A DNA stretch of 64,000 nt, from the NCBI GenBank assembly GCA_025024175.1, contig QCXZ01000053.1, forward strand, positions 3,038,001-3,102,000, read 5' to 3'. Positions 10,380 to 21,749 of the stretch are shown piece after piece. A program made the position numbers and the translations under genes. The first letter of the stretch is position 1. Every line of letters starts with the position of its first letter. The stretch is from Rhyzopertha dominica. Its lineage: Eukaryota > Arthropoda > Insecta > Coleoptera > Bostrichidae. The notes under the pieces were generated by a model. That model was not told the origin of the DNA. It ran no database searches and was given only the letters and a program-made list of their open reading frames with translations.

Positions 10380-12115
10380 TCAAGATTTAAAATCGCCAAG
10401 TAACATCCATTTCAATAAAGATACCATTCAAACTTTACAATTTCAAGATCTTATCACATCATTTGGATTAAAAGTAACTATTAGGGACAGCACGCGGCTG
10501 GACAACTGCCTGGACAACGATAACAAATTTGGCATCCCCATACAGGACTATAGCCTTTCCGATCACAGGACTATAAAAATAAGAATAATGAAAGTGCAAA
10601 ACGGTCATCTTTCGACCTTTTACTCATGTAGGCATGTATAAGCTGCATGGCCTTCTCGGAAATGTAAGCTCGACTTTTATTGACTCTAATAACGTAGATA
10701 CTGCGGATAAATTTGAAAACTTTATTAGCATTTTGAATAATAACATTAAGGAGGCTTTTCCTATAAGAAGCAAGCATACTGGTAAGGCAAAGCCATCCTA
10801 TAAAATCAATTGGTTTAACGATCACCTAAAAAACATTAGAAATTATTTAATTTTTGCATAGTGCTTAATTAACACTTAATGCCGAAATGTTAAAACACAC
10901 GTGGAATCAAACTTAACGAGTAATATGTTAAATATTTATTCCACTTATATATCCAAACTTATTTTTCGAACGGTAAAAACCTAACGGTATTGTCATACTG
11001 TAAAAAATCAAACTATATTTAATTTCAACAGAATGTTTTTTGTTGAAATGCTTGACATTATTAAAGAAATGAGAAGTGGTGAGACCAAAGATTTATACAT
11101 CAGTATAAACATAATAAAGAAAAATATCAATTATTCTCATTATTTACTTAATAAAATTAATAAACGAGTGTATTGGAATTGCAGTCTTCCCTACTTGTTT
11201 AAAAAACGAGCAAACGAGAAACAAAAGTATAGACCAATTTTAATTGTTCCAACAATTGGGAAGATTTTTCAAAAAGTTTTGTTTAACCAATTAACAGTTT
11301 CATTTTATCTGATAACCAGTTGTGTTTTAGACGTGGTAAGTCAAATGCTCAAGCTACTCAGTATTGATTACAATTGATTACAAGTATTGATTACAATTGA
11401 TTTCTGCGACCTATTCAAGGCTTTTCATTGTGCTTCCCCTGATTTATTAACACAAGAGCTAGAAATTATGGTCGAAGTCACATGGCGTTACAACTTGTAA
11501 ACAACTACCTAAGCAAAAGCTATCAAGTAACATCCTTTAATGAACAAATATCAGAACGGGAGAGGATACAGTACGGGGTCCCCCAAGGATCTATACCTGG
11601 ACTATTACTCTTTCTGCTGTTTATAAACGATCTGCGAAACCATATGAACACCTGTGAGTCGATATTGTACGTAGGTGATACTACTTTTTTCGCTACAAAA
11701 CACAATGTTGATGATTTGCTTAGAATAAATAGGAGAGACACAGTCGAAAGCCGAGGAATAGTTCGGGTTACATACTCTCAAATTAAACACAAATAAAAGG
11801 GAAATATAGTATTTACTACACGCCCTCTAAATATCAACAACAATAATGTTAAATTTCTAGGCGTAACACTTGACCCTGTTAACTTGGGAAGCTCATATAT
11901 GAGAAACATCTGCAAAACTTTCAAAAGTTGTATTTCTTAGAAGCCTTGCCAATGAGGTGCTAGTTACAGCCTATTTTGCGCTTTTTCATAGTACTATGTC
12001 TTACGGGATTCTTGTTTGGGGGCATAGTTGTCGATGTCGTGTGAGTAGACCTTTTCGTATTTATATATGTATTTACCATTGTATTATTAGTTTTTTCCAA
12101 TAAAGTACATTAATT
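10380..12115 (+). pseudogene. Jockey-type non-LTR retrotransposon remains (EN + RT)
   Basis: These elements encode an apurinic-type endonuclease (EN) and a reverse transcriptase (RT) for target-primed insertion. The EN C-terminus is seen as FQDLITSFGLKVTIRDSTRL and YSLSDHRTI (10440-10590). A linker follows with INWFNDHLKN. RT motifs are KYRPILIVPTIGKIFQKVLF (11220-11290), YGVPQGSIPGLLLFLLFIND (11570-11635) and the catalytic box, which reads YVGD instead of YADD (about 11667-11678). FLGVTLDP and SYGILVWGH mark the thumb region near 12000. At about 12040 homology jumps to a 3' untranslated end with AATAAA near 12102. Multiple frameshifts and stops make it dead. Confidence 0.8.
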
Positions 12116-13259
12116 ATTAAATGAGGGACTGAACATTATACCACCCAAAAATATTAACATTAATGATATTGATTTATTTGCGGTTGATTATGACGCTTTT
12201 CTTGAAAATCTAAATCATGAAGTTAAGAACCCTTTAATAGCATGAAGAAAAAAGGGACTCTAAAATCTTTGGCTGGAAGGACCATGCTTCTTATTTGTTT
12301 GTTTGGGAAGTAAATGCCATTTTTAAGTACTGTCTGCCTTAATGGTTACTAGCAACAAAAAGAAAAAAAATAACCAATAAGCTTTGATCGACAGATTCCT
12401 ACATACTGAAAATCTCTTTACAGGCATTTATTAATTTTAATTTCAGAAAATATCCATCATCGTTCAAGCCTATTCAATAATTTGTCTTGGAGCACATTAG
12501 ATGAAGTTCAATGATCCAGCAGAAGTCATATTAGACATTCCTGGCGAAGGGTTATATATACTCCTGGATTGTATATTACAGCGCGAAAGGTCATTCATCA
12601 GCAATGAGCAGATGATGAATAATCTGTCAGACGTAGTCAGATCCAGCAGTTCGGCGGGATGTAACTGTGGCCGACAACGAAATTAGCCATCGAACAGCAT
12701 AGATAATTCCTTTTACAGTAATGGATCCGAATGCTTATACAGCTGCGCGGACGCAATTACGTATAATTATTGGTAATTTGGATGGCTTTGTTAATAATGC
12801 AATAGCGGATTAATAGGGCATCATTAAAGGGCAAGTATCACTTTTAGTAACATTCCATAGCAATTTCACAGTTTGCTAGGCTGGAAAAAACGTGTATTTA
12901 GTTTAAAAGGAACTCACGGACAGTTTTGTACATAATGTTATTCATAAAGCACAATAAAGGAAAACATTTTAATACAGCTCGAAATAAAAGAGTGCTTTCT
13001 TGATCAGTTGCTCTCGCCAAACATTTAAATTAATAATAATAACAACAGGTAATAGTTTGATGTAGCTGGTATCCTATCTACTTTAAGAAACAAGTCATGC
13101 AATTGACCAGAAGTGAAAATGATTGAGACAAAACTGAATATAAATGCAGACGTTGTACGTACAATTTTATGAAGTAGGAAAGACCCTTCCATCAATAAAA
13201 TGTCCTAATTATAACTACAAACATCGAAATTTACTTTACTAATTCCACTTCCACACATA
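12116..13259. other. No gene seen
   Basis: Mixed AT-rich DNA. A 61-codon frame (12501-12686) has no recognisable content. Confidence 0.5.
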
Positions 13260-13720
13260 AACCTCTAAACCTATCATCGCTGCTGTCAAACGACGTAAAC
13301 AACGCAACAGGACAATAATGCCGAATTCGTGCAGCGTTTTGTGTCATCACGTATAACAAATGCGCTCAATTGATGTTATCGGACATTAAATGTAGGGCTG
13401 GCGTGTGTCGGGCATTGCGTCGATAACTCAGAGAATTGTTTTGCTATTTGTTAAGCCCCAAAAGATATTTTTGCAGCTGTGTGAAACGTTTTGGTGTTCG
13501 TCCGGAATTTTTGAACGCACTCTCTGGGTGTTGAATTGCATCACGTAATTCGAGCAATTTCATTTCGAACTTTCAACCCTTTGAAACGAGAAGCCGCCGC
13601 CCGTGTCGGTCGAGCATTTTTATGTTCCATGCATGGGAGAGGATTAAAGGGTGGCTCTGGAAATGCGCTGAGAGTGCTTATGAAAAGTACAATTAAAATC
13701 TGCCTGTTACAGAGGGAATA
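13260..13720. other. GC-richer island, no recognised gene
   Basis: CpG and G+C rise clearly against the flanks. Overlapping 61-63 codon frames on both strands over 13536-13732 are mirror images of open sequence and match nothing I know. It could be older unique or conserved non-coding DNA. Confidence 0.4.
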
Positions 13721-14882
13721 GAAATTAAGCACAAAAATACGATGCCCTTATTGTGTTCATTTAAGGAATCGTACAGATTTAAAATTTATTTATCCACTTT
13801 CTGGAAAAGTTATCCTCTCTTTTGGTGGCCTTACATGACTTTTAAGTTTCTTGTTATTAGACAGTGAAAAAACTGTTTTACAGACTTTGCTTCCCTATCC
13901 TTTGCAGGTAAATATAATTTTCTTATTACCTTCATTTATAGTTATTTTCATACCAGGTACTGAAATACTTTACTTGCATGCCATATAAAGCATTTGGGAA
14001 AAGATATCAGCTATCACAGTTAACGGTATCCAACGCTTGAGCGCCATAGTTTTAGTTAAATTATCGTATACAAAAAATAAATGCAAGAATGTTCACGACT
14101 AATACGATAGAAAATACTTCAAGCTCGTACAATTCCAGTAATCTTTTTCGGAGATATACAGTTCGTCATTCTAAGGACACAAACGACTCCTACAAAAACA
14201 GCTCGGTATTTGAGACTTGTGCTTTATGTACCGGACATTATTTCAAAAGATGTATTTCTTTCAACTTATGATTTAAGGAGAGAATGTTTGCTGGAAACAT
14301 CTGGTCAAGACCAACACACGATATGTTGAAATTTCAAATATACACGTGACACCCGATAAGTCTTATACTTATTAAAATACTCTTATTAAATTTCAATGGC
14401 TTGGCACACTGCCCACGTCCATAGTTCTTTACTATTATTTTACGCCATTTATTTGCAATGCAATTAGTGAAAATACTACAAAATACATAAATTTGCATTT
14501 GCAGAACAAAATCTCTGTCACTCTTATGGTAGTAAAAGGCCACCAACACCTAATCCAACAAATATCTTCCACTTTTAGCCGCTGATGGGGTAAAAATATA
14601 TGTGCTATTCTTTAAAAAAATCAAGCAATCCAGAATAGAAATTTAAATTGAGTTCTCTATAATTAGTAAAATTTTGCAGAAACGTTAGCTATTGTAAGTT
14701 AATAATATAGAAAATTTAATGGTGAATTTAATTCTTCAGACCGTATCTCTCCGTTGTTTTGTTTTGAACATATTAATTTTTTCCAGGCACGCCGCAGATG
14801 TCAAAATTTTCAAAACACTTCAAATAATTACGAAACAGTAAGCCTATGACCATATGTCATATTAACACAGAAATATCGTAAT
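13721..14882. other. No gene seen
   Basis: AT-rich DNA. The short frames at 14089-14271 (+) and 14334-14549 (-) show no family features. Confidence 0.5.
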
Positions 14883-14884
14883 AT

Positions 14885-15000
14885 ACAGGATGTTCCATTT
14901 AAATTAACAGAGCTGTTATCAACTTCTAGTCTAACAAAAAATGAGCCCAGCATTAAAATTTTCAAATAAAGTTACTTCAATTATTTTCCGATATATGTCT
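14885..15000 (+). repeat. Mariner-like terminal sequence, one end only
   Basis: CAGGATGTTCCATTTAAATT begins directly after TA, as at Tc1/mariner and related MITE ends. I could not find the inverted partner within several kb, nor any transposase, so only a solo end is claimed. Confidence 0.4.
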
Positions 15001-15949
15001 GTTATCCCAATAAATATCATTTATAAAAGTTTCATATTAATTTATAAAATTTAGGTAACTTATAAGTTTCAGTTTTTATTATAAATACAGTTTTCTATGA
15101 AACTGATTTACTTTGTTCTACTATTTTATGTCAGTACTGTAAACTGATGTTTCCAGTAGTTGTAATGATTGTCATAATATTGATATTTTAGTAAGATTTA
15201 ATCAAAAATTATCCAGGACAACAGCGATACAAGATTACTAAACTACACTACTTACTGAGGATAGATTTAATTTAATCAACACTGATTCTGCCAGACTAAA
15301 ACATACATTTTATAAACATAACATCTTATTTACCATGTTTAGGTCTATCTGGATTTGCGAGTTTATTTTCATTTATTTTTCATTTGAGGTAAATTTAGCA
15401 AAATGACCAAAAACTGAGCAAGTATTGTGCAATTTTTCAATGCTAGTTAATCACTACAAATTATTATTTCCTTACTGTTTATATATAATATATAGAACCA
15501 AGCGTTCAAAAACTTAACGTAGATAAATTCTGCATTAAATGCTGATAATAGCGATACATTTCGTCAAAAACTGACCATGGCTTGGCATTAATTTGCGAGT
15601 AATTAAGTTTCTGCCGCCTGCACTATTCCAACCGTATCTTCTGAAGATTTGAACAATGAGTCACATTTTTTCTACTATTCAAGAGAAGTTCTCTGTTAGT
15701 AAAAGAATGCAGATGCACAGGTTGACAATTTACAAATCTTGCTATTTTCTAAGTAACTAAACTTCATGCTTTCTTCCCTGTATACAAATTTTTGGTCCCT
15801 AAAAGCGCGTAACATACGTTGTTGCTTTAATAGACTCTTTTAAAAGAAGAAACAGTAGGTACTATTGGGTTAATTCTAAATTCCATTTGAATAATTAGTT
15901 CACTGAATAGATCTGGAAAAGGGTACATTTATTTCAAGTTTATTGTGGC
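15001..15949. other. No gene seen
   Basis: Strongly AT-rich with no recognisable domain or repeat. Confidence 0.5.
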
Positions 15950-16510
15950 GTATACGTGTTCTTGTATATCCCTCCATCCAGCTTAAGGCGAGGTTGCACA
16001 GGTTTGCATTGATTCCCCATCTCGATCCAACAAAAACGCCTCGAACCAACATTCTGTAATCTACCCGACCCAATAGTGGACCCCGCCGGACACCTCTTAC
16101 AATATCGAATGCGGATGGGGCTTTTTAGTCCGCCAGATAGATGTTTCTTCTTTGTATCGGGGGTCGGATACCGATATCGCCTAAATTCGCATCGGCGAGG
16201 GTTGCAATATGACGTCTGAGGGCGGTAACTGTATGCCAATGGCGCTAATAGAGGTATGAATTATTTATATTCTTCGGCAGAAGTTTGTGGGGCACAATGC
16301 AGGACCGTTTGCGATCCAAATTGTACGTCAACATCCCATTTGCGTAAGTGGTCTGTAAATATGTTGTTGCTACGGCGCGTATATGGGCGCCTACTGTGGT
16401 GAAATGAGATTTCCGTTTCAATCTTACGGGTTCGGAGATTCGCGAAGTCAAACTTGGCTGGCAATTCGTAGGGTAGTCGTGAAACACTGCGATCGCTTGT
16501 CATGTAATTT
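15950..16510. other. GC-richer island, no recognised gene
   Basis: Minus-strand open frames of 99 (15940-16239) and 80 codons (16245-16503, two frames overlapping) occur here. Openness in several overlapping frames points to base composition rather than coding. No domain is recognisable. Confidence 0.4.
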
Positions 16511-16786
16511 TGGAGTATAAAGACCGACGTGATCGAAAATAAAGTAGATTATAATATCCGTTCTTTTTTAATTTTAATAGAAAAAAAGCTTATTCCAACT
16601 ACAAAATGTCACGTCATACTGGTTTTATTTTAAGCATGATACAACTTACGACATGGCCCATGCATTGACCATGTTTGGTCTATCTTTATCTCAACATTTT
16701 TTAATTATTTCCCATAGTTCGTGGAGATTCCATTAGCACTTGGCGTTTATTATTTTCTTATAAAGAAGCTCTATTTTTTTAACTTT

Positions 16787-16985
16787 TGAATACCCTTGAC
16801 CAACCAACGTCTTTTTGCACTTTATATATTTATAATAATTTTGGAACTGACGACCCATTTCAGTTTAATAATGTTGTAAACAACATTGGTTGTATATTAG
16901 ACTTATTTTGTGATAATAGTAAATGTGTGTTAGTAAGACCATTCGAACCTGTCGATGCTTATTATTCATTCAATTACATTAATTG
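16787..16985 (+). pseudogene. Non-LTR retrotransposon endonuclease fragment
   Basis: A 66-codon frame carries FNNVVNNIGCILDLFCDNS, then VLVRPFEPVDAYYSFNY. This fits the C-terminal part of the EN domain of Jockey/I-type elements, where 'N..G..LDLV.S' precedes 'EPLV..D.YHP'. Only this piece survives; no RT follows downstream in this orientation. The neighbouring fragment at 17765-18225 is on the opposite strand and is a separate insertion. Confidence 0.55.
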
Positions 16986-17764
16986 ATGATATTAATGTAA
17001 TGACTCAATAATTAGTGGGTTTTTTTTTGACAACAGGCGTCGTATCTATTAGTAAATGAACATATTCAAGGTATATAATGATAACGTTCTTTTTACTTTG
17101 TTACCAGATCTATAATAAATCTAAGCTAGACATAGTTGTAATTGATAGCACAACAAGAACAACATTACAAAAGCGTTAAATAGTTACTTCGTACTGTGTT
17201 CGGAATACACTGCACTTTTTTTTAGCTTTCATACCGTTCCAATGGATAATACAATTCTAATTCGAAATGTCTATAATGTGCTAACCTAAATCAATTTAAT
17301 TTTTAGATAATGTTACATTAATCTGGTTAGTTTCCATTCGTTCCCTCAAAGCGAAGTAAATATTAAATTTGCTGCAGTGAGTTTGTACTACCAAAATCAA
17401 TAATCCATGCGCATAATAAATCCTTTGACTCTTTTTTCGTTGTTTTTATGCCGAAAAATTGATTTTGTTGATAAATACATCTTTCATCAATCTGTATGCC
17501 CGTTTTAAGCCTTCCTTTTTGAGTAAGTAGGAATTAATTAGGACATCCTATAATAGAGGTAAATTTTAATATAGGATTTTTGTTTTTCAATGCAACTGTT
17601 ACGTGCTTTTAAAAGACCAAATGTATTTAAAAACCTCGACAACGGTTCCAAAATAATAATAATACTACTAGAGATGTACGTAAAGAAAAAGGTTAGACGT
17701 TTACGTCAGTAAGCTACCATAGATTTTTATGGATATAGTGTGTATTTAAGTAATTGATTAGTTT
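16986..17764. other. No gene seen
   Basis: AT-rich spacer between two non-LTR fragments of opposite orientation. Confidence 0.5.
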
Positions 17765-18225
17765 GGTAATCGCTCAATCCATAAATATCCCCACTCTTTG
17801 TAATTTTGATATTAGTAAGCCGTCTCTAACATTGTTAAATGAGACTTCAAGAATCGAGAATCGGCAGTTCATGCTTTCACAGTTTGTGGACAATAAATTA
17901 ATCGGATCCTCGTTGCAAGAGGAAAGAGAATTTATCAAGTTTTGAGGAGCATTAAGAAAAAAAGTTTTCACATCATCTGGGTTCGATACGGGAGTAATTC
18001 GTTTTGTTTAATAATATTCCACATTGCTCTGGTTTTGTTTATGTTTCTTTTCAAGAACTCGTACTCGAGTTGTAAATAGGTTTATAATTTTGGAAGTGTA
18101 TTTTCAATTGCAATTCAATCAATCTGTAAGTTGTAAGCATCTTTCAAAAGCCTAAGAATATCAGGAATTTCTGCCGTAAACCAATTATTATGATAGTTTT
18201 ATGGTCGATTTGTTTTTCGGGAAAG
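17765..18225 (-). pseudogene. Non-LTR retrotransposon fragment (EN-RT linker)
   Basis: On the minus strand the frames read NNWFTAEIPDILRLLKDAYN, RAMWNIIKQN and then a 65-codon open frame with FFLNAPQNLINSL, NEDPINLLSTN and FSILEVSFNNVRDGL. This is the segment between endonuclease and reverse transcriptase of Jockey/BS-like elements ('F...' then 'F.F..VS..EV...I..LK'). The catalytic RT core is absent. Stops separate the blocks. Confidence 0.6.
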
Positions 18226-18990
18226 GCAAATATGAAAAATAAATTCCCAGTTAACTTCCCGTTATAAAAAAATAATCTTTCCCTGAGTGGTTATAGGGTT
18301 ACATAGCCTTATAGGCAAGTTGCTCAAATTTAACCTTTACACTTAAACCTATACGATCGGATAATGCATAACTTTGTATGGATAGCAGCAAAAGTTGGCA
18401 ATCCCCACCGTGTTTTACCCTCCCACCTCATTCTACAAAACTAAACCGCAGCAATTTCCTCTTAGGCTCAAAAGATAACAGGAACGAACGATAGTATTAT
18501 TAACCACTTCACCCCCATAAACACGTTGTAATCCAATTGAATTGAAGTGAATGCATTTGAATTGGAAATTTTACGGGACGTAGGGGATCCACGGATTTTT
18601 CCCGGGGCCCCAAATTGCGTTTCTCAAGTTTTGCTATCGCCCAGGATCTGTAAGTAGTGATGGAGATGTCTATCAGAGTTGAAAAAGATGTGAATTCCGG
18701 CCGGATCCGGCGTAACATGATTTATCGTGAATGGATGCGAATGAAAATTTGTGCACCTGCAGCGCCTAATGTATTTTTCTTCCATGGCCGCAGTGCAGGC
18801 GTCCATAAAACTGGGATATGTCTGATTCCAAATTCTGAAACTTTATACGACCGTAATTCCTGGATATATTTTTATCACGTTACAGTAATCTGTGGGCGCA
18901 AGTACGTGACGATATTGCTGGTTTATTTGCTGCAAAAAAGTATGGAATTTGTGAAGGGCTTAACGGGAATATACAATAAAAATTGATGTC
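18226..18990. other. GC-richer island from about 18350, no recognised gene
   Basis: A 109-codon plus-strand frame (18657-18986) and minus-strand frames over the same DNA (18509-18806) share the same open stretch. None matches a family I know. Mutual overlap on both strands argues for chance. Confidence 0.35.
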
Positions 18991-19340
18991 TCTGGGCTAT
19001 TTCTATAATAATCGCTCCATCAGTTTATTGAATTTTTAAAAAGCGCATCATGCTAAATATGAATTTGAGGGATGTGATTGCTCACTCTATACCCCAGGAG
19101 TATTAAAATGCGCTGATATGACGTAAAAATACAATCCTAATGTCGATGATTCTTTCGTTAGCGAGATGTAGAATAGACACTGACACTGTAGTAAATAATC
19201 AACTCTATTTTCCGTAATAGAAGGCCATAAAGTTGAAAAATACACTTACCAGTGTACTTTTTTCCATTGTACCTGAAACAAAAATAATAGTTGGGTAAAA
19301 CCATTTTACTTATGTTCATTTAGGAAGTTATATTCGCTGT
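18991..19340. other. No gene seen
   Basis: AT-rich DNA upstream of the repeat that precedes PLE copy 2. Confidence 0.5.
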
Positions 19341-19344
19341 ACGG

Positions 19345-19528
19345 GGTGTATATAAAGTAATACATATAATTCAAAATAAAGGTTATTTGCAAAATCGAAA
19401 AATCAACCATTGTCATTTGGGATTAAATAAAACAACCGAAAAGAGTATGGAACACGTGCATAAAATAAAATTCAAAAGAATTACATAGAGAAGTAGGCAA
19501 GCTAATGTTCAAAGTGTGATCATATTTC
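19345..19528 (+). repeat. Repeat A, shared with 52060-52373; possible PLE N-terminal part
   Basis: It shares with 52060-52373 the core CATAAAAT...ATTACATAGAGAAGTA.GCAAGC and the flanking GTCATTTGG. In both places it ends at GATxACATATTT. Here it joins directly to the RT of PLE copy 2. At the other site it follows a PLE 3' end. A translation such as KLHREVRKQKLKSVI (from the other copy) has the basic, helical look of PLE N-terminal regions. The assignment to PLE is inference. Confidence 0.4.
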
Positions 19529-20696
19529 TTATGGAACGATAATCTTTATGAACAAAAATCAGGTTGTGCAATGGGTTCACCTCTAAGTCCTGTAGTAGCC
19601 AATTTGTTTATGGAAAATTTTGAACAGGTAGCGATAAACAGTTTTCAGCCAAAATGTTGGTATAGGTACGTAGATGACACTTTTGTTATTTGGCCTCGCG
19701 GTATAGAAGAGTTGGGTAGGTTTCTAAGTCATTTGAACAGTCAAAATCCTGACATAAAATTTACTATGGAGTTAGAAAACAATAGTAGTTTACCTTTCTT
19801 AGATATCCAAATTTTTAGAATAAACACTGGACAGTTAGTACACAAGGTTTACAGAAAACCAACACACACAGACATATATTTACATGCCACATCTCACCAC
19901 CCTCCCTCTCAAAAGAATAATTTTATAATGACGTTATTTGTTAGAGCACAAAGTATCTCAGATGGAAGTTCTTTACAAAAAGAAATATGTCATCTTAAAA
20001 TCAGCGCTAGTGAGAAATGGTTATAGCAATAAGAATATTTGGTCAGTTTTTAATAAAAGTACTCATCCAAATCAAGTAAATTCTCAGCCAGGACAACGTA
20101 AATTGAAGTTGAATTTGCCTTATGTACAATGCCTTTCGGAAAAATTAAAGAGGATGCTTAGAAAACACGATATTTTAGATGTTGATAGTACATATAATAA
20201 TTTAGATAAAATGTTAAAAGTACATTTATAGAGTGAAGGTGTTTACAAAATTACTTGCTCTTGAACACTCATATTTGACTAAACACATGATTGACTTTGA
20301 TAAAACAAAAATTTTACACAGAGAATAATATTATCACAGACGTCTAATAAAAGAAGCTATAGAAAATTGTAGGAATACTAATAATTTTAATAGGGATTGT
20401 GGAAATTATGAGTTAGGTGACATTTGGATGGCTATTTTGTAGTTATCTTTTACCAAGTAGTTCGTGTATGTCTAGTAGGTAGGTAGTTCCTTTTTCGTCG
20501 TTAGGTTTTTTTTATCAGGTTAGCACGTTGTTTCTATAACGTCTCGCTTCCTTGGTGATTTGTTTATTTACTTTCAAAATTTTGTTTGAAGTTGTGTCAG
20601 GCCAGTTTTGAGGTTCTTCGTCTACGACAAAGAGACAGCGCTTTTTCCGAGAAAATATTATCTTATATTATGGATGCTGAAAGCATTCACCCTCGT
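19525..20696 (+). mobile_element. Penelope-like element, copy 2
   Basis: Same family as copy 1 (3985-5370), with the same 3' terminus (GCATTCACCCTCGT). Compared with copy 1 it lacks about 114 bp of the endonuclease and the hairpin tract at the 3' end. Confidence 0.85.
19527..20450 (+). pseudogene. PLE reverse transcriptase with deleted GIY-YIG domain
   Basis: This is the best RT segment of this PLE family here: GCAMGSPLSPVVANLFMENF from about 19562, RYVDDTFVIWP with YVDD at 19667-19678, PDIKFTMELE, LPFLDIQIFRI, then VYRKPTHTDIYLHATSHH. A frameshift at about 19990 moves the frame; it continues NGYSNKNIWSVFNK and LSEKLKRMLRKHDIL. After GVYKITCS (20238-20261) the sequence jumps to HSYLTKH, removing the YIG motif, the arginine and the rest of the nuclease core. 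Since the endonuclease is needed for normal integration, it would be unable to insert itself even without the frameshift. Confidence 0.85.
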
Positions 20697-21500
20697 ATCA
20701 AAATTAGAATTTCAACTTTCAACTGTTTGGCAGTTCTTAATTCTGAATAATTTAGAATCCGCAAGCTTGAAATTAAAATAAACATTGTCTTTCTACACTT
20801 TCATAGATTTTTACTGTTTATTCACGTTGATTATTCTATACATCCTCCCTTTTTTTGACGGTTTTAAATTTGCATCGGCAAGACCTGCATAGCTTTTGGA
20901 GCCATATTAAGTCGATATTAAAACAATTCCTCCTCCGATACTAATTTAAGAAATTCGTGAACCACCGCAACCCCTGTGCCACTCACCACTCAACTTTATG
21001 AATAATTCCGCAGATTGCCCGGGTTCGGGTTCAACGTTATGTGTGGGGGGGGGGGGGGGGGAATATTCGCCGCGAACCGCAGACGTTCCAGTGGCCCACA
21101 TACGAGCGCGAACAATGGGGGGTCTTTCCGCTTCTGATTTGTGACATAAAAGCATCGTCAAGTCCAGACCATCACCGCCGGGGCGGCTTATCGAGATGTG
21201 GCCCTTTAAACCGAAAGAGGGAAACGGCAAAAATTGTCTCNGCGCGGTATAGAGAGGAAATGATGTGGCCACCGGGGATTACAAAGATGAGATAATCCAG
21301 CCGTTAAAAGGATTAGTTAGGACGGGGATTATGGGATCGCAGTGAATTTCAAATTATCCTCAATATTCTTTTGTGTGCTCGGTGAATTGGGCCGCTGAAT
21401 GCGGATCGACCTTTCATTAAATTCGCATCGTGCCCGCGCGGTGGTGTTTGCGGATGAAAAATTCTACGCATTTGCGTAGCATGCGCTATATCTGAACGCT
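20697..21500. other. Spacer then GC-richer island with G17 run
   Basis: The first 240 bp are AT-rich. From about 20940 to 21500 the DNA is CpG-rich, with a run of 17 G at 21045-21061 and an 'n' at 21241. Opposed open frames (20946-21272 minus, 21041-21295 plus) overlap and match nothing known. Confidence 0.4.
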
Positions 21501-21749
21501 CGGTTCTTTATCCACGGTTTCCTAAACGTATTTCATTTTCCACACAATCGCCGTTCACTTCTAAGAACTTTTTGTAACACTGCTTCAGCTTCTTCAATCC
21601 CTCTGTCTGGGAAATGAACGAGTACATAACGATCGCTTGCAAGCCACATTTTGCAGCATAAGAAGAGGAAATAGGCGCTAGGTGCAAGATCGTGCAAGAT
21701 AGGATGTTGAAGACGGAATCAACAGCAGGCAAGGGAGCTTAAAGGTGTA
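21501..21749. other. No certain gene
   Basis: A minus-strand frame (21508-21732) contains GLKKLKQCYKKFLEVNGDCV, faintly like the C-terminus of mariner transposases. Nothing upstream supports it, so it is not called. Confidence 0.3.

Noticed and set aside
15940..16503. Overlapping minus-strand ORFs as exons
   Set aside because: Several overlapping frames are open at once, as expected from GC content rather than coding constraint.
14885..16720. Similarity between ACCATGTTTAGGTCTATCT near 15338 and ACCATGTTTGGTCTATCT near 16667 as a repeat pair
   Set aside because: The match is limited to about 20 bp and fades at once on both sides.
17960..18000. GGGTTCGATACGG as a tRNA or SINE B box
   Set aside because: No A box at the right distance and no cloverleaf could be drawn.
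21508..21732. Minus-strand frame with GLKKLKQCYKKFLEVNGDCV, like a mariner C-terminus
   Set aside because: Only one short phrase fits; the catalytic region upstream is absent and the rest of the frame does not match.
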